Below are positions 36,077 through 45,839 of a DNA stretch of 64,000 nucleotides, one piece after another. This DNA comes from Streptomyces hygroscopicus (lineage in GTDB: Bacteria; Actinomycetota; Actinomycetes; Streptomycetales; Streptomycetaceae), in assembly GCF_026168105.1 (NCBI RefSeq), contig NZ_LBMW01000011.1, forward strand, positions 1-64,000. The letters run 5' to 3'. Positions within the stretch are counted from its first letter, which is position 1, and each line of letters begins with the position of its first letter. A model generated the notes under the pieces. That model saw only the letters and a list, made by a program, of their open reading frames with translations, was not told the DNA's origin and made no database searches. The position numbers and the translations under genes are program-made.

Positions 36077-36717
36077 GCGCCCCGTCTGTCCGCAACGCCG
36101 AGATCGGGCGGCGTATCGGCGTCCCCCTGATGTACGGGCTGTGGAAGCCGCGCGTGCTGGGCGCCTGGAAGGTGCCTGCGACCGGCTCGTTGATCTTCGC
36201 GGTCAACCACTCCCACAACATCGACGGGCCGATGGTCATGGGCGTGGCACCCCGGCCGACGCACTTCCTGATCAAGAAGGAGGCGTTCGTCGGTCCGCTC
36301 GGCCTCTTCCTGCGCGGCATCGGCCAGCTGAAGGTGGACCGTGAGGGCACCGACCGCGCGGCCGTCACCCAGGCCCTCGGTGTGCTGGGCAACGGGGGAG
36401 TGCTCGGCATCTTCCCCGAGGGCACCCGTGGCGAGGGCGACTTCGCCTCCCTGCGCGCCGGGCTCGCATACTTCGCGGTCCGCAGCGGGGCGCCGATCGT
36501 CCCGGTCGCGGTGCTGGGAAGTTCCGAGCGGCAGGGACGGTTGACAAAGGGGCTGCCTCCGCTGCGCAGCCGTGTGGACGTCGTCTTCGGCGACCCCTTC
36601 GAGGCGGGCGACGGCACCGGACGCCGTACGCGCAAGGCACTGGACGAGGCCACCGTGCGCATCCAGAAGCAGCTCGCCGCGCACCTGGAAGACGCCAGGC
36701 GTCTCACCGGGCGCTAG
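36073..36717 (+). CDS. PlsC-like lysophospholipid/glycerophosphate acyltransferase
   Basis: This 214-residue protein has the acyltransferase signature NHSHNID (NHx4D) near residue 47, then FLIKKEAFVGPLGLF and the second motif FPEGTRGEGDFASLRAG. It probably transfers an acyl chain to 1-acylglycerol-3-phosphate at the membrane. It lies between cmk and der, coupled to cmk by a GTGA overlap. Confidence 0.92.
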   Translation: MSAPSVRNAEIGRRIGVPLMYGLWKPRVLGAWKVPATGSLIFAVNHSHNIDGPMVMGVAPRPTHFLIKKEAFVGPLGLFLRGIGQLKVDREGTDRAAVTQALGVLGNGGVLGIFPEGTRGEGDFASLRAGLAYFAVRSGAPIVPVAVLGSSERQGRLTKGLPPLRSRVDVVFGDPFEAGDGTGRRTRKALDEATVRIQKQLAAHLEDARRLTGR

Positions 36718-36788
36718 GCGACACTTGAGTAGTGGATCACCGCGGTGCGGTGTCCACCGATCACCACGATGAACGAGGTACGGACTTC

Positions 36789-38267
36789 ATGAACGACGAC
36801 ATCCAGCCCGACGGCTCGGCAGAGCACGCGTACGAGCACGGGGCGCTCGGCGACGCCGAGTACGCGGAGTTCATGGAGCTCGCCGCGGAAGAGGGCTTCG
36901 ACCTCGAGGACGTCGAGGGCGCCATCGAGGAGGCCGGGCACGGCCCGCTGCCCGTGCTCGCGGTCGTCGGCCGCCCCAATGTAGGCAAGTCGACTCTGGT
37001 GAACCGCATCATCGGCCGCCGTGAGGCGGTCGTCGAGGACAAGCCCGGGGTCACCCGCGACCGCGTCACCTACGAGGCCGAGTGGGCGGGCCGTCGCTTC
37101 AAGGTCGTCGACACCGGCGGCTGGGAGCAGGACGTCCTCGGTATCGATGCCTCCGTGGCCGCGCAGGCCGAGTACGCGATCGAGGCGGCCGACGCGGTCG
37201 TCTTCGTCGTCGACGCAAAGGTCGGCGCGACCGACACCGACGAGGCCGTCGTGCGGCTGCTGCGCAAGGCGGGCAAGCCCGTGGTGCTGGCCGCCAACAA
37301 GGTGGACGGCCCGAGCGGCGAGGCCGACGCGGCGTACCTGTGGAACCTCGGCCTGGGCGAGCCCCACCCCGTCTCGGCCCTCCACGGCCGCGGCACCGGC
37401 GACATGCTGGACGCCGTTCTGGAGGCCCTGCCCGAGGCGCCCGCCCAAAGTTTCGGCACCGCGGTCGGCGGACCGCGCCGCATCGCGCTGATCGGCCGCC
37501 CGAACGTCGGCAAGTCCTCGCTGCTGAACAAGGTCGCCGGCGAGGAGCGCGTCGTCGTCAACGAACTCGCGGGCACCACCCGTGACCCGGTCGACGAACT
37601 GATCGAACTGGGCGGCAAGACCTGGAAGTTCGTCGACACGGCAGGCATCCGCAAGCGGGTGCACCTCCAGCAGGGCGCGGACTACTACGCCTCGCTGCGC
37701 ACCGCGGCGGCTGTCGAGAAGGCCGAGGTCGCCGTGGTGCTGGTCGACGCCTCCGAGTCCATCTCGGTCCAGGACCAGCGCATCATCACCATGGCGGTGG
37801 AGGCGGGCCGGGCCCTCGTCATCGCCTACAACAAGTGGGACACCCTGGACGAGGAGCGCCGCTACTACCTGGAGCGGGAGATCGAGACCGAGCTCGGCCA
37901 GGTGGCGTGGGCGCCGCGGGTGAACGTGTCGGCGCGCACCGGACGGCACATGGAGAAGCTGGTTCCGGCGATCGAGACCGCCCTGGACGGCTGGGAGACC
38001 CGTGTTCCGACGGGCCGCCTCAACGCCTTCCTCGGCGAGTTGGTCGCCGCGCACCCGCACCCGGTCCGCGGCGGAAAGCAGCCACGCATCCTCTTCGGCA
38101 CGCAGGCGGGCACCAAGCCCCCGCGGTTCGTGCTCTTCGCCACCGGATTCATCGAGGCGAGCTACCGCCGGTTCATCGAGCGCCGGCTGCGCGAGGAGTT
38201 CGGCTTCGAGGGGTCGCCGATCCACATCTCGGTGCGCGTGCGCGAGAAGCGCGGCAGGAAGAAGTAG
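36789..38267 (+). CDS. der: Ribosome-assembly GTPase Der (EngA)
   Basis: This 492-residue protein with tandem GTPase domains is needed for 50S assembly. After an acidic N-terminal extension of about 55 residues come G1 [14 protein letters not shown]3 DTGGW and G4 NKVDG, then the second set [21 protein letters not shown] and NKWD. The KH-like C-terminal domain ends with [15 protein letters not shown] 36789 is chosen; an in-frame GTG at 36732 would add 19 residues. Confidence 0.96.
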   Translation: MNDDIQPDGSAEHAYEHGALGDAEYAEFMELAAEEGFDLEDVEGAIEEAGHGPLPVLAVVGRPNVGKSTLVNRIIGRREAVVEDKPGVTRDRVTYEAEWAGRRFKVVDTGGWEQDVLGIDASVAAQAEYAIEAADAVVFVVDAKVGATDTDEAVVRLLRKAGKPVVLAANKVDGPSGEADAAYLWNLGLGEPHPVSALHGRGTGDMLDAVLEALPEAPAQSFGTAVGGPRRIALIGRPNVGKSSLLNKVAGEERVVVNELAGTTRDPVDELIELGGKTWKFVDTAGIRKRVHLQQGADYYASLRTAAAVEKAEVAVVLVDASESISVQDQRIITMAVEAGRALVIAYNKWDTLDEERRYYLEREIETELGQVAWAPRVNVSARTGRHMEKLVPAIETALDGWETRVPTGRLNAFLGELVAAHPHPVRGGKQPRILFGTQAGTKPPRFVLFATGFIEASYRRFIERRLREEFGFEGSPIHISVRVREKRGRKK

Positions 38268-38279
38268 GGAAGCGCGAAA

Positions 38280-38305
38280 GGGGCGGCCTCCGGGGAGGCC
38301 GCCCC
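38280..38305. terminator. Hairpin after der
   Basis: GGGGCGGCCT pairs with AGGCCGCCCC around CCGGGG, followed by CCTTGCGTTCTTCC. It lies 12 bases after the der stop and between convergent genes, so it may end transcription from both sides. Confidence 0.85.
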
Positions 38306-38367
38306 CTTGCGTTCTTCCACGCTCTTCCGCGTTCCTCCGTGCTCTTCAGGTTCTCCTCGAGGGTTGC

Positions 38368-38760
38368 TCACAGGCCTCTGCGAGGCGCGGGCGGCAGCGC
38401 CGGGACGTGGTGCATGCCCCTGGCCTGCTGCGCCACCTGCTGCCAGACGGCGGTCGCTACGGCCGAGTGACCATGGTGGGCGGCCAGGTGGCCCGTCGCG
38501 TGCTGGGGGGTGCCGTGGTGTGTGCCGTACGTCCCGCTGCCGTACGAGCCCGCGTCGTGCCGCGGGTTGGAGAACGCGGTGAAGCCCATGTCCTCCTCGC
38601 CGCTGCGGTCGCCCGGGAACGCCCGGAAGGACTTGACGTACTCGGCGTAGAGCTCGTCGTAGATCGGTGTGGCCGATGAGCAGCCCGAGGGGTCCTGGCC
38701 CACTCGCCGGGAGGGGATGGGCTGATAGGACTGGCGGCGGGGGACGTCATATGCGTGCAC
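38368..38760 (-). CDS. Conserved hypothetical protein, His/Gly/Tyr-rich tail
   Basis: This 130-residue frame has clear protein-like composition in PIYDELYAEYVKSFRAFPGD and then a flexible segment rich in Gly, His, Ser and Tyr. I recognise no domain. GTG 38760 (VHAYDVPRRQSYQP) is my best start although no strong ribosome site precedes it; the open frame continues to 38928. It is convergent with der and could follow the gene at 38858-39631 in the same transcript. Confidence 0.55.
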   Translation of the reverse strand: MHAYDVPRRQSYQPIPSRRVGQDPSGCSSATPIYDELYAEYVKSFRAFPGDRSGEEDMGFTAFSNPRHDAGSYGSGTYGTHHGTPQHATGHLAAHHGHSAVATAVWQQVAQQARGMHHVPALPPAPRRGL

Positions 38761-38857
38761 GTAGGTGCCAACGACCCCGCCGCCCAGGGGATGCGGTCGG
38801 ATACGCCGGTTCAGCAGGCCGGCCCAGCGCTCCCGGAGACCGTGCGCCCCGCGGGGC

Positions 38858-39631
38858 TCAGGTGCCTGCCAGTGGCAGGGTGGCGGCCACCAGCTTCCCG
38901 TTCGCCGCAGCCTTGTCCAGGGCGTCACGCAGCAGGTCCTCGCGCGGCTGGCGGCCGATCGAACCGACCGGTGCCGCGAACATCAGCACCTGCTGGTGCT
39001 TGTTGGCGGCCGCCCGCCACCCCTCGGTGACCTGGAGCGGCTGGTGCGCCTGCCACCAGGCGACCGGCTGCCCGCCGTTGCTGCCGGGCTGCAGCACGGC
39101 GTGCAGCTGGCCCATGGCGAGCAGCACCGACCAGCCGTGCAGCACGGGCGGCACCGACTCGATCGCGGGCAGCGGCATGAAGCCCTGCTCGATGAGCAGG
39201 GGCAGGAAGTCGTCGCCTGCTCCGGTCGTGCCCGGGCGCACGATGGGAGCGGTCGGCTCCACCACGAGTGCCGGGTGCAACTCCCCGGCGATCAGGACCA
39301 GTCCGCTGGTGACCCCCAGCACCGCCTGCTCGGGCACGGCCGTGGCCATTCCCTCGTCGGCGGCGATGGAACGGACGGCGCCCTGCAACTGCTCCTCGGT
39401 GACCTGGACGACCTGGGAGGGCAGGCAGGTGGCGTGGGCGAAGGCGAGGACGGCGGTCTCCTCGCCGATGAACAGAACGGTGCTGGTGCGCTCCTGCTCG
39501 GAGTCGCCCGGGGTGCGGCAGGAGGTGCAGTCGTAACTGCCCGGGGCGTTCTCTCCGGCGAGCAGCCGATCGGCTTCTTCGTCGCCGATCTCGGCGCGTA
39601 CGGCGTCGCTGACGTCGAGCATGCGCGGCAC
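38858..39631 (-). CDS. Conserved actinobacterial hypothetical protein
   Basis: This 257-residue protein starts at GTG 39631 (VPRMLDVSDAVRAEIG), 6 bases after GGGAG. It contains a CxxC pair in YDCTSCRTPGD, FIGEETAVLAFAHATCLPSQ and VVQVTEEQLQGAVRSIAADEG. Such proteins are conserved in Streptomyces without assigned function. No signal peptide or membrane segment is visible, so it is probably cytosolic. The CxxC plus further Cys suggest a possible metal or redox site (inference). Confidence 0.8.
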   Translation of the reverse strand: MPRMLDVSDAVRAEIGDEEADRLLAGENAPGSYDCTSCRTPGDSEQERTSTVLFIGEETAVLAFAHATCLPSQVVQVTEEQLQGAVRSIAADEGMATAVPEQAVLGVTSGLVLIAGELHPALVVEPTAPIVRPGTTGAGDDFLPLLIEQGFMPLPAIESVPPVLHGWSVLLAMGQLHAVLQPGSNGGQPVAWWQAHQPLQVTEGWRAAANKHQQVLMFAAPVGSIGRQPREDLLRDALDKAAANGKLVAATLPLAGT

Positions 39632-39974
39632 GGGTGGCTCCCTCGGGATGCGGTGCGTGACGGTGCCGGGTGGCTCCCGGCCCATGAGCCCGGCGGTCCC
39701 CGGCTCATGAAGATGACAACGGGCGATCTGTGGCCGGAGTCACGCCCGGGAGCGAACGGAATCGAACCATCCGATGCGCAGGGTGAGGCCTTGCGCGGAA
39801 TCTGTCACTCCACGCCAACGTGTATGAGACCAAGGGAAGTTGCCTCCGTGAGGTGACTCACAGATCGTCGGACCTGCTGGTCGACAAATCACGAAATCGG
39901 CGAATGAAATGGGTGGCCGAAAATTGACGATACCTTCGGTAACGGCGAACTGGCCTGGAACGACAAGGGGTTGG

Positions 39975-40839
<865 letters not shown>

Positions 40840-40848
40840 CCGTGCATC

Positions 40849-40885
40849 GTGGGCCCTGACGCCGTGCCGCGGCGTCAGGGCCCAC
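40849..40885. terminator. Bidirectional hairpin between rpf and livF
   Basis: A perfect 15-bp stem (GTGGGCCCTGACGCC with GGCGTCAGGGCCCAC) with a 7-nt loop. Its right arm overlaps the last codons of the convergent LivF gene. Confidence 0.9.
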
Positions 40886-41552
40886 GTCGTCGCGGTTCAG
40901 GGTCACGGTTGCCGAACTCCGCCGCCTCCCCGCTGAACACCAGCGTTCCGCGGCGCAGCTCGTGGACGAGGACGGTACGGCCGGCCGGCGCCCCGAGCGC
41001 CGGGGGCAGCCGCTGTTCGGCGAGGACCACACAGGCGTCGAGGGCGCCCAGCAGCTGGTACGTACGGGCCGCGACCTCCGGCGACATGCCCTGGGCCGGC
41101 TCGTCGACGAGCACCACGCGCGCGCGTGCCAGCAGGGCGCGGGAGAGCGCGAGCATGCGCTGCTCGCCGCCGGAGAGCGTTCGGGCGCGACGGGGCAGGA
41201 GTGGCCCCAGCTGCGGATAGGCGCCGAGGGCAGCGGCGATGTCCGGCGCGGCCAGCTCCAGGTTCTCGCGGACCGTCAGGGAACCGAAGACCGCCCCTCG
41301 TTCCGGGACCAGGCACATTCCGCGCCGGGCCCGTTCGTAGGCGGGCATCCGGGTCACCTCGGTCCCGTCCCAGACGACGGCCCCGCCGGACAGCGGGACG
41401 AGACCGGCGAGGGCGCGCAGCACGGTCGTACGGCCGGAGCCGTTGCGGCCCAGCAGGACGGTCGGACCGGGACCGGGCGCCATCAGCGTGACGCCGTGCA
41501 GGGCCTCGAGGGGGCCGTAGCGCACGCGCGCGTGGCGCAGGGCGACGCTCAT
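40875..41552 (-). CDS. LivF-like branched-chain amino-acid ABC ATPase
   Basis: This 225-residue ATPase has signature LSGGEQRMLALSRAL and Walker B VVLVDEPAQGM, but Walker A reads GRNGSGRTT: Arg replaces the invariant Lys. One ATP site of the LivG/LivF dimer may therefore be weak or dead. The sequence ends soon after the H-loop region (VVLAEQRLPP). ATG 41552 overlaps the stop of the upstream LivHMG fusion (ATGA), so the genes are translationally coupled. Confidence 0.88.
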   Translation of the reverse strand: MSVALRHARVRYGPLEALHGVTLMAPGPGPTVLLGRNGSGRTTVLRALAGLVPLSGGAVVWDGTEVTRMPAYERARRGMCLVPERGAVFGSLTVRENLELAAPDIAAALGAYPQLGPLLPRRARTLSGGEQRMLALSRALLARARVVLVDEPAQGMSPEVAARTYQLLGALDACVVLAEQRLPPALGAPAGRTVLVHELRRGTLVFSGEAAEFGNRDPEPRRRGP

Positions 41553-44500
41553 GACCCGCCGCCTTCCAGTACGCGGCCGGCGGGCCCGGAGGCGACGACG
41601 CGGCCCGCGGTCATCACATGGACCACGTCGGCGAGGTCGGCCACCAGGTCGAGGTCGTGCTCCACGACGAGCAGTGCGGTGCCGTCCGCGGCGAGCGCCC
41701 GCAGCACCCGGGCCAGGGCGGTGATCTCGGCGGAGTCGAGTCCGGCCGCGGGTTCGTCGAGCAACAGGACGCGGGGGCTTGCGGCGAGTGCCCGGGCCAG
41801 TTCGACGCGCCGGAGGGTGCCCGTCGGCAGCCCTGCCGCCGGCAGCGCCCGTACCCGGCCGTCGAGGCCGAGCAGCCGCAGGGAGCGCTCCACCGCGCCC
41901 GGATCGGCGAGGCGTCCCTGCTCGGCACCGACCCTGACGTTCTCGGCCACGGTCAACGAAGGGAAGACCGCCAGCTGTTGGAAGGTCCGCGCGATGCCGA
42001 GCCGGGTGCGGGCGTGCGCGGCCAGCCGGGTGATGTCTCGCTCACCGAGGAGCACCTTCCCGCGCGCGGGGCGCACGGTCCCGGCGAGACAGTGGAACAG
42101 GGTGCTCTTTCCGGCGCCGTTGGGCCCGACTACGGCGGTGACCAGGCCGGGCCGGACGTCGAGATCGACACCGTCGAGCGCGGTGAAGCCACCGTAGCGG
42201 ACATGGAGCCGGCGGGCGGAGAGCAGGGGAGCACCGTTCCCGCCGCCCGCCCGGGAACCGATGCCGGGGGCGGGCAGCGGCCGGGAGCGACCGCTGCGGG
42301 GGCGGGGCAAGGGCTCCCCACCGGTCCGTGCCCGGCGGCCGGCCGGGCGGACTGGGGGGTGGTGGACCACGCCGACCGGCGCTTGGCCCGCTGCACCGGC
42401 CTGCGTTCTGCCGGTCGTGCCGGTCCCACGCCGTTCGGTCGTGCCGGTGCCGTGTCTTTCGGTCGTGCCGGTCCCGGCGGTTGTGCCGGTCCCGGCGGCC
42501 CTGTCGGTCCCGTCGGTCTCGCGCCCCTCGGTCCCGTGCGCTTCGGTCACGTCGGTCGTGCCGGTCTCGCGTCCGTCGGTCGCGCGTCCTTCGGTTGCGT
42601 CGGCCCTGCCGGTTCCGCGCCCCTCGGCCCCTCGTCTTTCGGTCACGTCGGTCGTGCCGGTCCCGCCGGCCCGTGCCCCGTCCGTTGAGCCGGTCCGTGT
42701 GCGGTCCGCGCGGGCTCGTGTTCGGTTCCCCGGCTCGTCTCCCGTGTCGAGGGCGGTCGGTACCGGCGCCGCAGGCGCCCGGGAGCCCAGCGGCCCCCGC
42801 AGCCTCCCGCGCACCCGCGCCCCCAACGGCGTGAGCCTCGGGCGGTGACGCGGGCCGAGACGGGACGTCGCCGTGCGCAGGGCCTCGTACGGGCCGTCGG
42901 GGAAGCGGCCGACGAGGAGCGCGAGCACGCCGATCAGCGCCGCCGCGATCCCGCCCCGCGCACCCGCGTCGAGGCCCACCAGCAGGGCCGCGGCGGCCAG
43001 GGCGCCGAGGACGCTGTCCGCGCCCAGTACCACCACCGCGGCGAACCAGAGCAGGCCGCGGACGGGGTCGTACACCCCGGGGTCGAAGGCTCGTAGACCC
43101 ATGCCGAGCATGCCGCCGCCGAGCGCGGCCAGCGCCGCGCCCGAGACGAAGGCCAGCACCTTGAGCGCAGGAACCCGGACGCCCGCCGCCGAAGCCCCCG
43201 CCTCATGGTCCCGCATGGCCGCGAGCGCCCGGCCCGTGCGGCCCCGGCGCAGCGCGAGCGCCGCCGACAACGCCACTGCCAGGAGGACCAGTTCGAGCAG
43301 GTAGTACGCCCGGTCCCCGTCGAAGCCCGCCGGGCGGTTCAGCGACAGGCCCGACGTCGCGTAAGGCTGTGCGAAGACGAAGCGGCTCACCCCCACGCCC
43401 ACGGCGAACGTCGCCAGTGCCGGTGCCAGGCCCCGGCGGCCGATCGCGGGCCAGCCGGTCAGCAGACCCAGGGGCGCGATCAGGACCACCGCCACCGCGA
43501 GCGCCGCCAGTTCGGGAAGCCGGGGCAGGCCCGGGAAGCGGCCCGCCGCGAGCAGCGCCGTGAACAGGGCGCCCAGGCCTGCGTACGCCGCCTGCCCCAG
43601 CGAGATCTGGCCACCGCGCCCGCTGACGACCACCAGGGACAGCAGCACCACGCACAACGCGGGCACCTGGACCGACGTGTGCAGGTCCGAGCCCGCGAAG
43701 CCGAGCGGGAGCAGGAACAGCACCACCGCCACGATCCAGGCGCCCGGCGGGCTCGGCACCCGGACGGCCGCCGTGCGCGGCAGGGCGTCGCGCGTGCCGA
43801 TGCCGGGCAGCACCAGGGCCCCGGCGAGCAGCGCCACCACGAAGAGGTTGGCACCGACCGCCTGCACCAGGGGTTCGCGCCAGCCCGACGGGTGAAGCCG
43901 CGTCAGCTGGCTCTGCGCGACGCCGATGCCCAGCGCCACCACGACCGCCACGGTCAGGCTGCGCATCCGGGCCGCCACCGCGACCGCCACCACCTCCATC
44001 ACCAGCAGGGACATTCCGAACGGGTCCAGACGCACGTACGGCGCGAGCAGCACGCCCGTCAGCCCCGCCGTGAACGCGCCGAACGCCCAGCCCGCCGCTG
44101 CCACCCGGTCCGCGTCGACGCCGCCGAGGACGGCCAGCGAGCGGTCGTCGACCACCGCGCGCAGCTCCCGCCCGAAACGCGTCCAGCGCGTCACCGCCGT
44201 GACACCGGAGGCCAGGACCACCGCGACCGCCAACTGTCCCCAGGGATCAGCGGACACCAGCGTCGGCGCGTCCGCGCGCGCGCCCGGACCCCACACCAGC
44301 TCCGCCCCGCCGACCAGCAGCACGAACACCCCGATGGACGCGACCAGCGTCCGCGCCGGATCCCCGCCGAGCATCGACAGCGGCCGGAACACGACGCGTT
44401 CCAGCACCACGCCGATGCCCGGCGCCACGACAAGGAGCGTGACCGCCGCGCCCAGCGCGAGCGGCCAGCCCCACTCCACGGTGAACTGCCGCAGCACATA

Positions 44501-44644
44501 CGCGCACAGCATCGCGATCGCGCCGTGCGCGAAGTTCAGCACTCCGGTCGCCCGGTAGGTGACCACCAGCCCGATCCCGGTGAGCGCGGCGGCGCTGCCG
44601 ACCGAGAGACCGGCGAGGGTGAGGTCGTAGGTGAACGAGGCCAT
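41549..44644 (-). CDS. LivH-LivM-LivG fusion: two ABC permeases and an ATPase in one chain
   Basis: This single 1031-residue frame joins three normally separate proteins. Residues about 1-290 are a LivH-type permease (TGIGLVVTYRATGVLNFAHG). Residues about 300-600 are a LivM-type permease (GRGGQISLGQAAYAGLGA, then RALAAMRDHEAGASAAGV). Residues about 605-800 are a low-complexity linker of GTGTTERRGTEG-like repeats. Residues about 805-1031 are LivG with intact Walker A (VVGPNGAGKSTLF), FQQLAVFPSLTVAENV and LLLDEPAAGLDS. With LivF and the lipoprotein at 45840 it should import a branched-chain or similar amino acid. No stop or frameshift separates the modules. Confidence 0.92.
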   Translation of the reverse strand: MASFTYDLTLAGLSVGSAAALTGIGLVVTYRATGVLNFAHGAIAMLCAYVLRQFTVEWGWPLALGAAVTLLVVAPGIGVVLERVVFRPLSMLGGDPARTLVASIGVFVLLVGGAELVWGPGARADAPTLVSADPWGQLAVAVVLASGVTAVTRWTRFGRELRAVVDDRSLAVLGGVDADRVAAAGWAFGAFTAGLTGVLLAPYVRLDPFGMSLLVMEVVAVAVAARMRSLTVAVVVALGIGVAQSQLTRLHPSGWREPLVQAVGANLFVVALLAGALVLPGIGTRDALPRTAAVRVPSPPGAWIVAVVLFLLPLGFAGSDLHTSVQVPALCVVLLSLVVVSGRGGQISLGQAAYAGLGALFTALLAAGRFPGLPRLPELAALAVAVVLIAPLGLLTGWPAIGRRGLAPALATFAVGVGVSRFVFAQPYATSGLSLNRPAGFDGDRAYYLLELVLLAVALSAALALRRGRTGRALAAMRDHEAGASAAGVRVPALKVLAFVSGAALAALGGGMLGMGLRAFDPGVYDPVRGLLWFAAVVVLGADSVLGALAAAALLVGLDAGARGGIAAALIGVLALLVGRFPDGPYEALRTATSRLGPRHRPRLTPLGARVRGRLRGPLGSRAPAAPVPTALDTGDEPGNRTRARADRTRTGSTDGARAGGTGTTDVTERRGAEGRGTGRADATEGRATDGRETGTTDVTEAHGTEGRETDGTDRAAGTGTTAGTGTTERHGTGTTERRGTGTTGRTQAGAAGQAPVGVVHHPPVRPAGRRARTGGEPLPRPRSGRSRPLPAPGIGSRAGGGNGAPLLSARRLHVRYGGFTALDGVDLDVRPGLVTAVVGPNGAGKSTLFHCLAGTVRPARGKVLLGERDITRLAAHARTRLGIARTFQQLAVFPSLTVAENVRVGAEQGRLADPGAVERSLRLLGLDGRVRALPAAGLPTGTLRRVELARALAASPRVLLLDEPAAGLDSAEITALARVLRALAADGTALLVVEHDLDLVADLADVVHVMTAGRVVASGPAGRVLEGGGS
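42405..42690 (-). repeat. Degenerate short tandem repeats in the LivM-LivG linker
   Basis: Variants of tcggtcgtgccggtcccg recur with a period of about 15 to 24 bases through this segment, encoding Gly-Thr-Thr/Glu-Arg-rich sequence on the minus strand. Length variation between strains is expected. Confidence 0.8.
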
Positions 44645-44657
44645 GAGCCGTCCGCCC

Positions 44658-45143
44658 TCAGCCGTCCGGACCGGTCGCGGGCGGTTCGCACACCGGACAC
44701 GGTCTCAACTGCCCGTCCGCCCGCCTCCATGAGCCCACCGGTACGGCCTCCGACTTGCCGGTCACCAGGGGACAGTCCGCGCGGTGCCACAGCGTGCCGC
44801 CCGGCACCATCAGCAACTCCCCGCCGCCCGCGACGGGCAGGTCCGCCGTACGCCCGGACTCGTCGGCGGGGTCGTCCGCGTCGGCGGCCACCAGAAGCGC
44901 GTACAGCTCCTCCAGGCGTGCGGCGGCCGCCGCGTTCCCGCCGTGGGTGAGGAGCACCGAACCGGCGATGATCAGCGCGGCGCCCGGCACGGTGCAGGAA
45001 GCCAGATAGGGCAACTGCCGCTCCGCGTAGCGCTCGCCCGAGATGCCGTACCAGCCGATGACGCACAGCACCGCTCCCGCGGCGAGCGCGGCCCACCCGG
45101 CCCAGAGGACCGGGTGCACAGTCCGCAGTCGAGCAGTCCGCAT
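44658..45143 (-). CDS. Small membrane protein with two transmembrane helices
   Basis: This 161-residue protein has two hydrophobic helices (VLWAGWAALAAGAVLCVIGW and CTVPGAALIIAGSVLLTH) and a C-terminal soluble part with HRADCPLV and CPVCEPP, giving a Cys/His cluster that could bind metal. ATG 45143 is 5 bases after GGGAG. It lies 13 bases upstream of the LivHMG fusion on the same strand and is probably its operon leader. I do not recognise a family function. Confidence 0.8.
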   Translation of the reverse strand: MRTARLRTVHPVLWAGWAALAAGAVLCVIGWYGISGERYAERQLPYLASCTVPGAALIIAGSVLLTHGGNAAAAARLEELYALLVAADADDPADESGRTADLPVAGGGELLMVPGGTLWHRADCPLVTGKSEAVPVGSWRRADGQLRPCPVCEPPATGPDG

Positions 45144-45263
45144 GGCGGCTCCCACGTCGTGTGTCTGTCCATGTCAGCCGATGGCTTGCACTATGCCTTC
45201 TGGAAGCTGTCCCTGAAAGCGCCGGGCGCACATGGCCCGGACCGACACCTGGTGGTGAGTCAC

Positions 45264-45833
45264 ATGGTTCTGGGGAGCGACCTCGGGCGGGGCTGCGAGG
45301 GGCGGGCGCTCGGCCCCGGACGGGCGCCGGCGTGGGCGGCGGTCGCCGTCCTGCTCCTGGGCCCGGCCGTCGGAGCGTGCAGCGACCGGAGCGGTGGCGG
45401 AAGCAGCAGCCCGCCCACACCCTCGGTCGAGCGGCCGACGAGCGCCCCGCCCAGCCCGACCGCCCCCTCGGACCCGGCGGAGGCCGAGCAGCAGATCAGG
45501 CGGAACTGGACGAGGTTCTTCGACCCGTCCGTCTCCCTCGAGGACAAGGCCGCCGTGCTGGAGAACGGTGACCGGATGGGCCCGGTGCTGCGGGGCTTCA
45601 ACGGTGACCGGCGCGGCCGGCAGGTCCAGGCGGTCGTGCAGAAGGTGCAGTTCACCTCCCCGGCCGACGCCGACGTGACGTACTCGCTGACCCTCAAGGG
45701 CGCCACCGCCCTGCCGAAAGCGTCCGGCACGGCCGTCGAGCAGAACGGCACCTGGAAGGTGTCCGACAAGACGCTCTGCGCACTGGTGCAGCTCAGCGGC
45801 AACGCGTCGGCGAGCGCCGCTCCGGGCTGCTGA
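45264..45833 (+). CDS. Putative secreted lipoprotein
   Basis: This 189-residue protein has an N-terminal hydrophobic stretch ending AVGACSD, a weak lipobox, then a Pro/Ser/Thr linker and a soluble domain with DPSVSLEDKAAVLENGDRM and GTWKVSDKTLCALVQLSG, a pattern seen in low-molecular-weight antigen (MTB12-like) lipoproteins. The assignment is tentative. It directly precedes the substrate-binding protein (6-base gap) and is divergent from the LivHMG operon. Confidence 0.75.
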   Translation: MVLGSDLGRGCEGRALGPGRAPAWAAVAVLLLGPAVGACSDRSGGGSSSPPTPSVERPTSAPPSPTAPSDPAEAEQQIRRNWTRFFDPSVSLEDKAAVLENGDRMGPVLRGFNGDRRGRQVQAVVQKVQFTSPADADVTYSLTLKGATALPKASGTAVEQNGTWKVSDKTLCALVQLSGNASASAAPGC

Positions 45834-45839
45834 CCGGCC

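Noticed and set aside
39740..39850. tRNA gene on the minus strand (GGTTCGATTCC-like string)
   Set aside because: No matching acceptor, D-arm or anticodon arm lies at the right distance.
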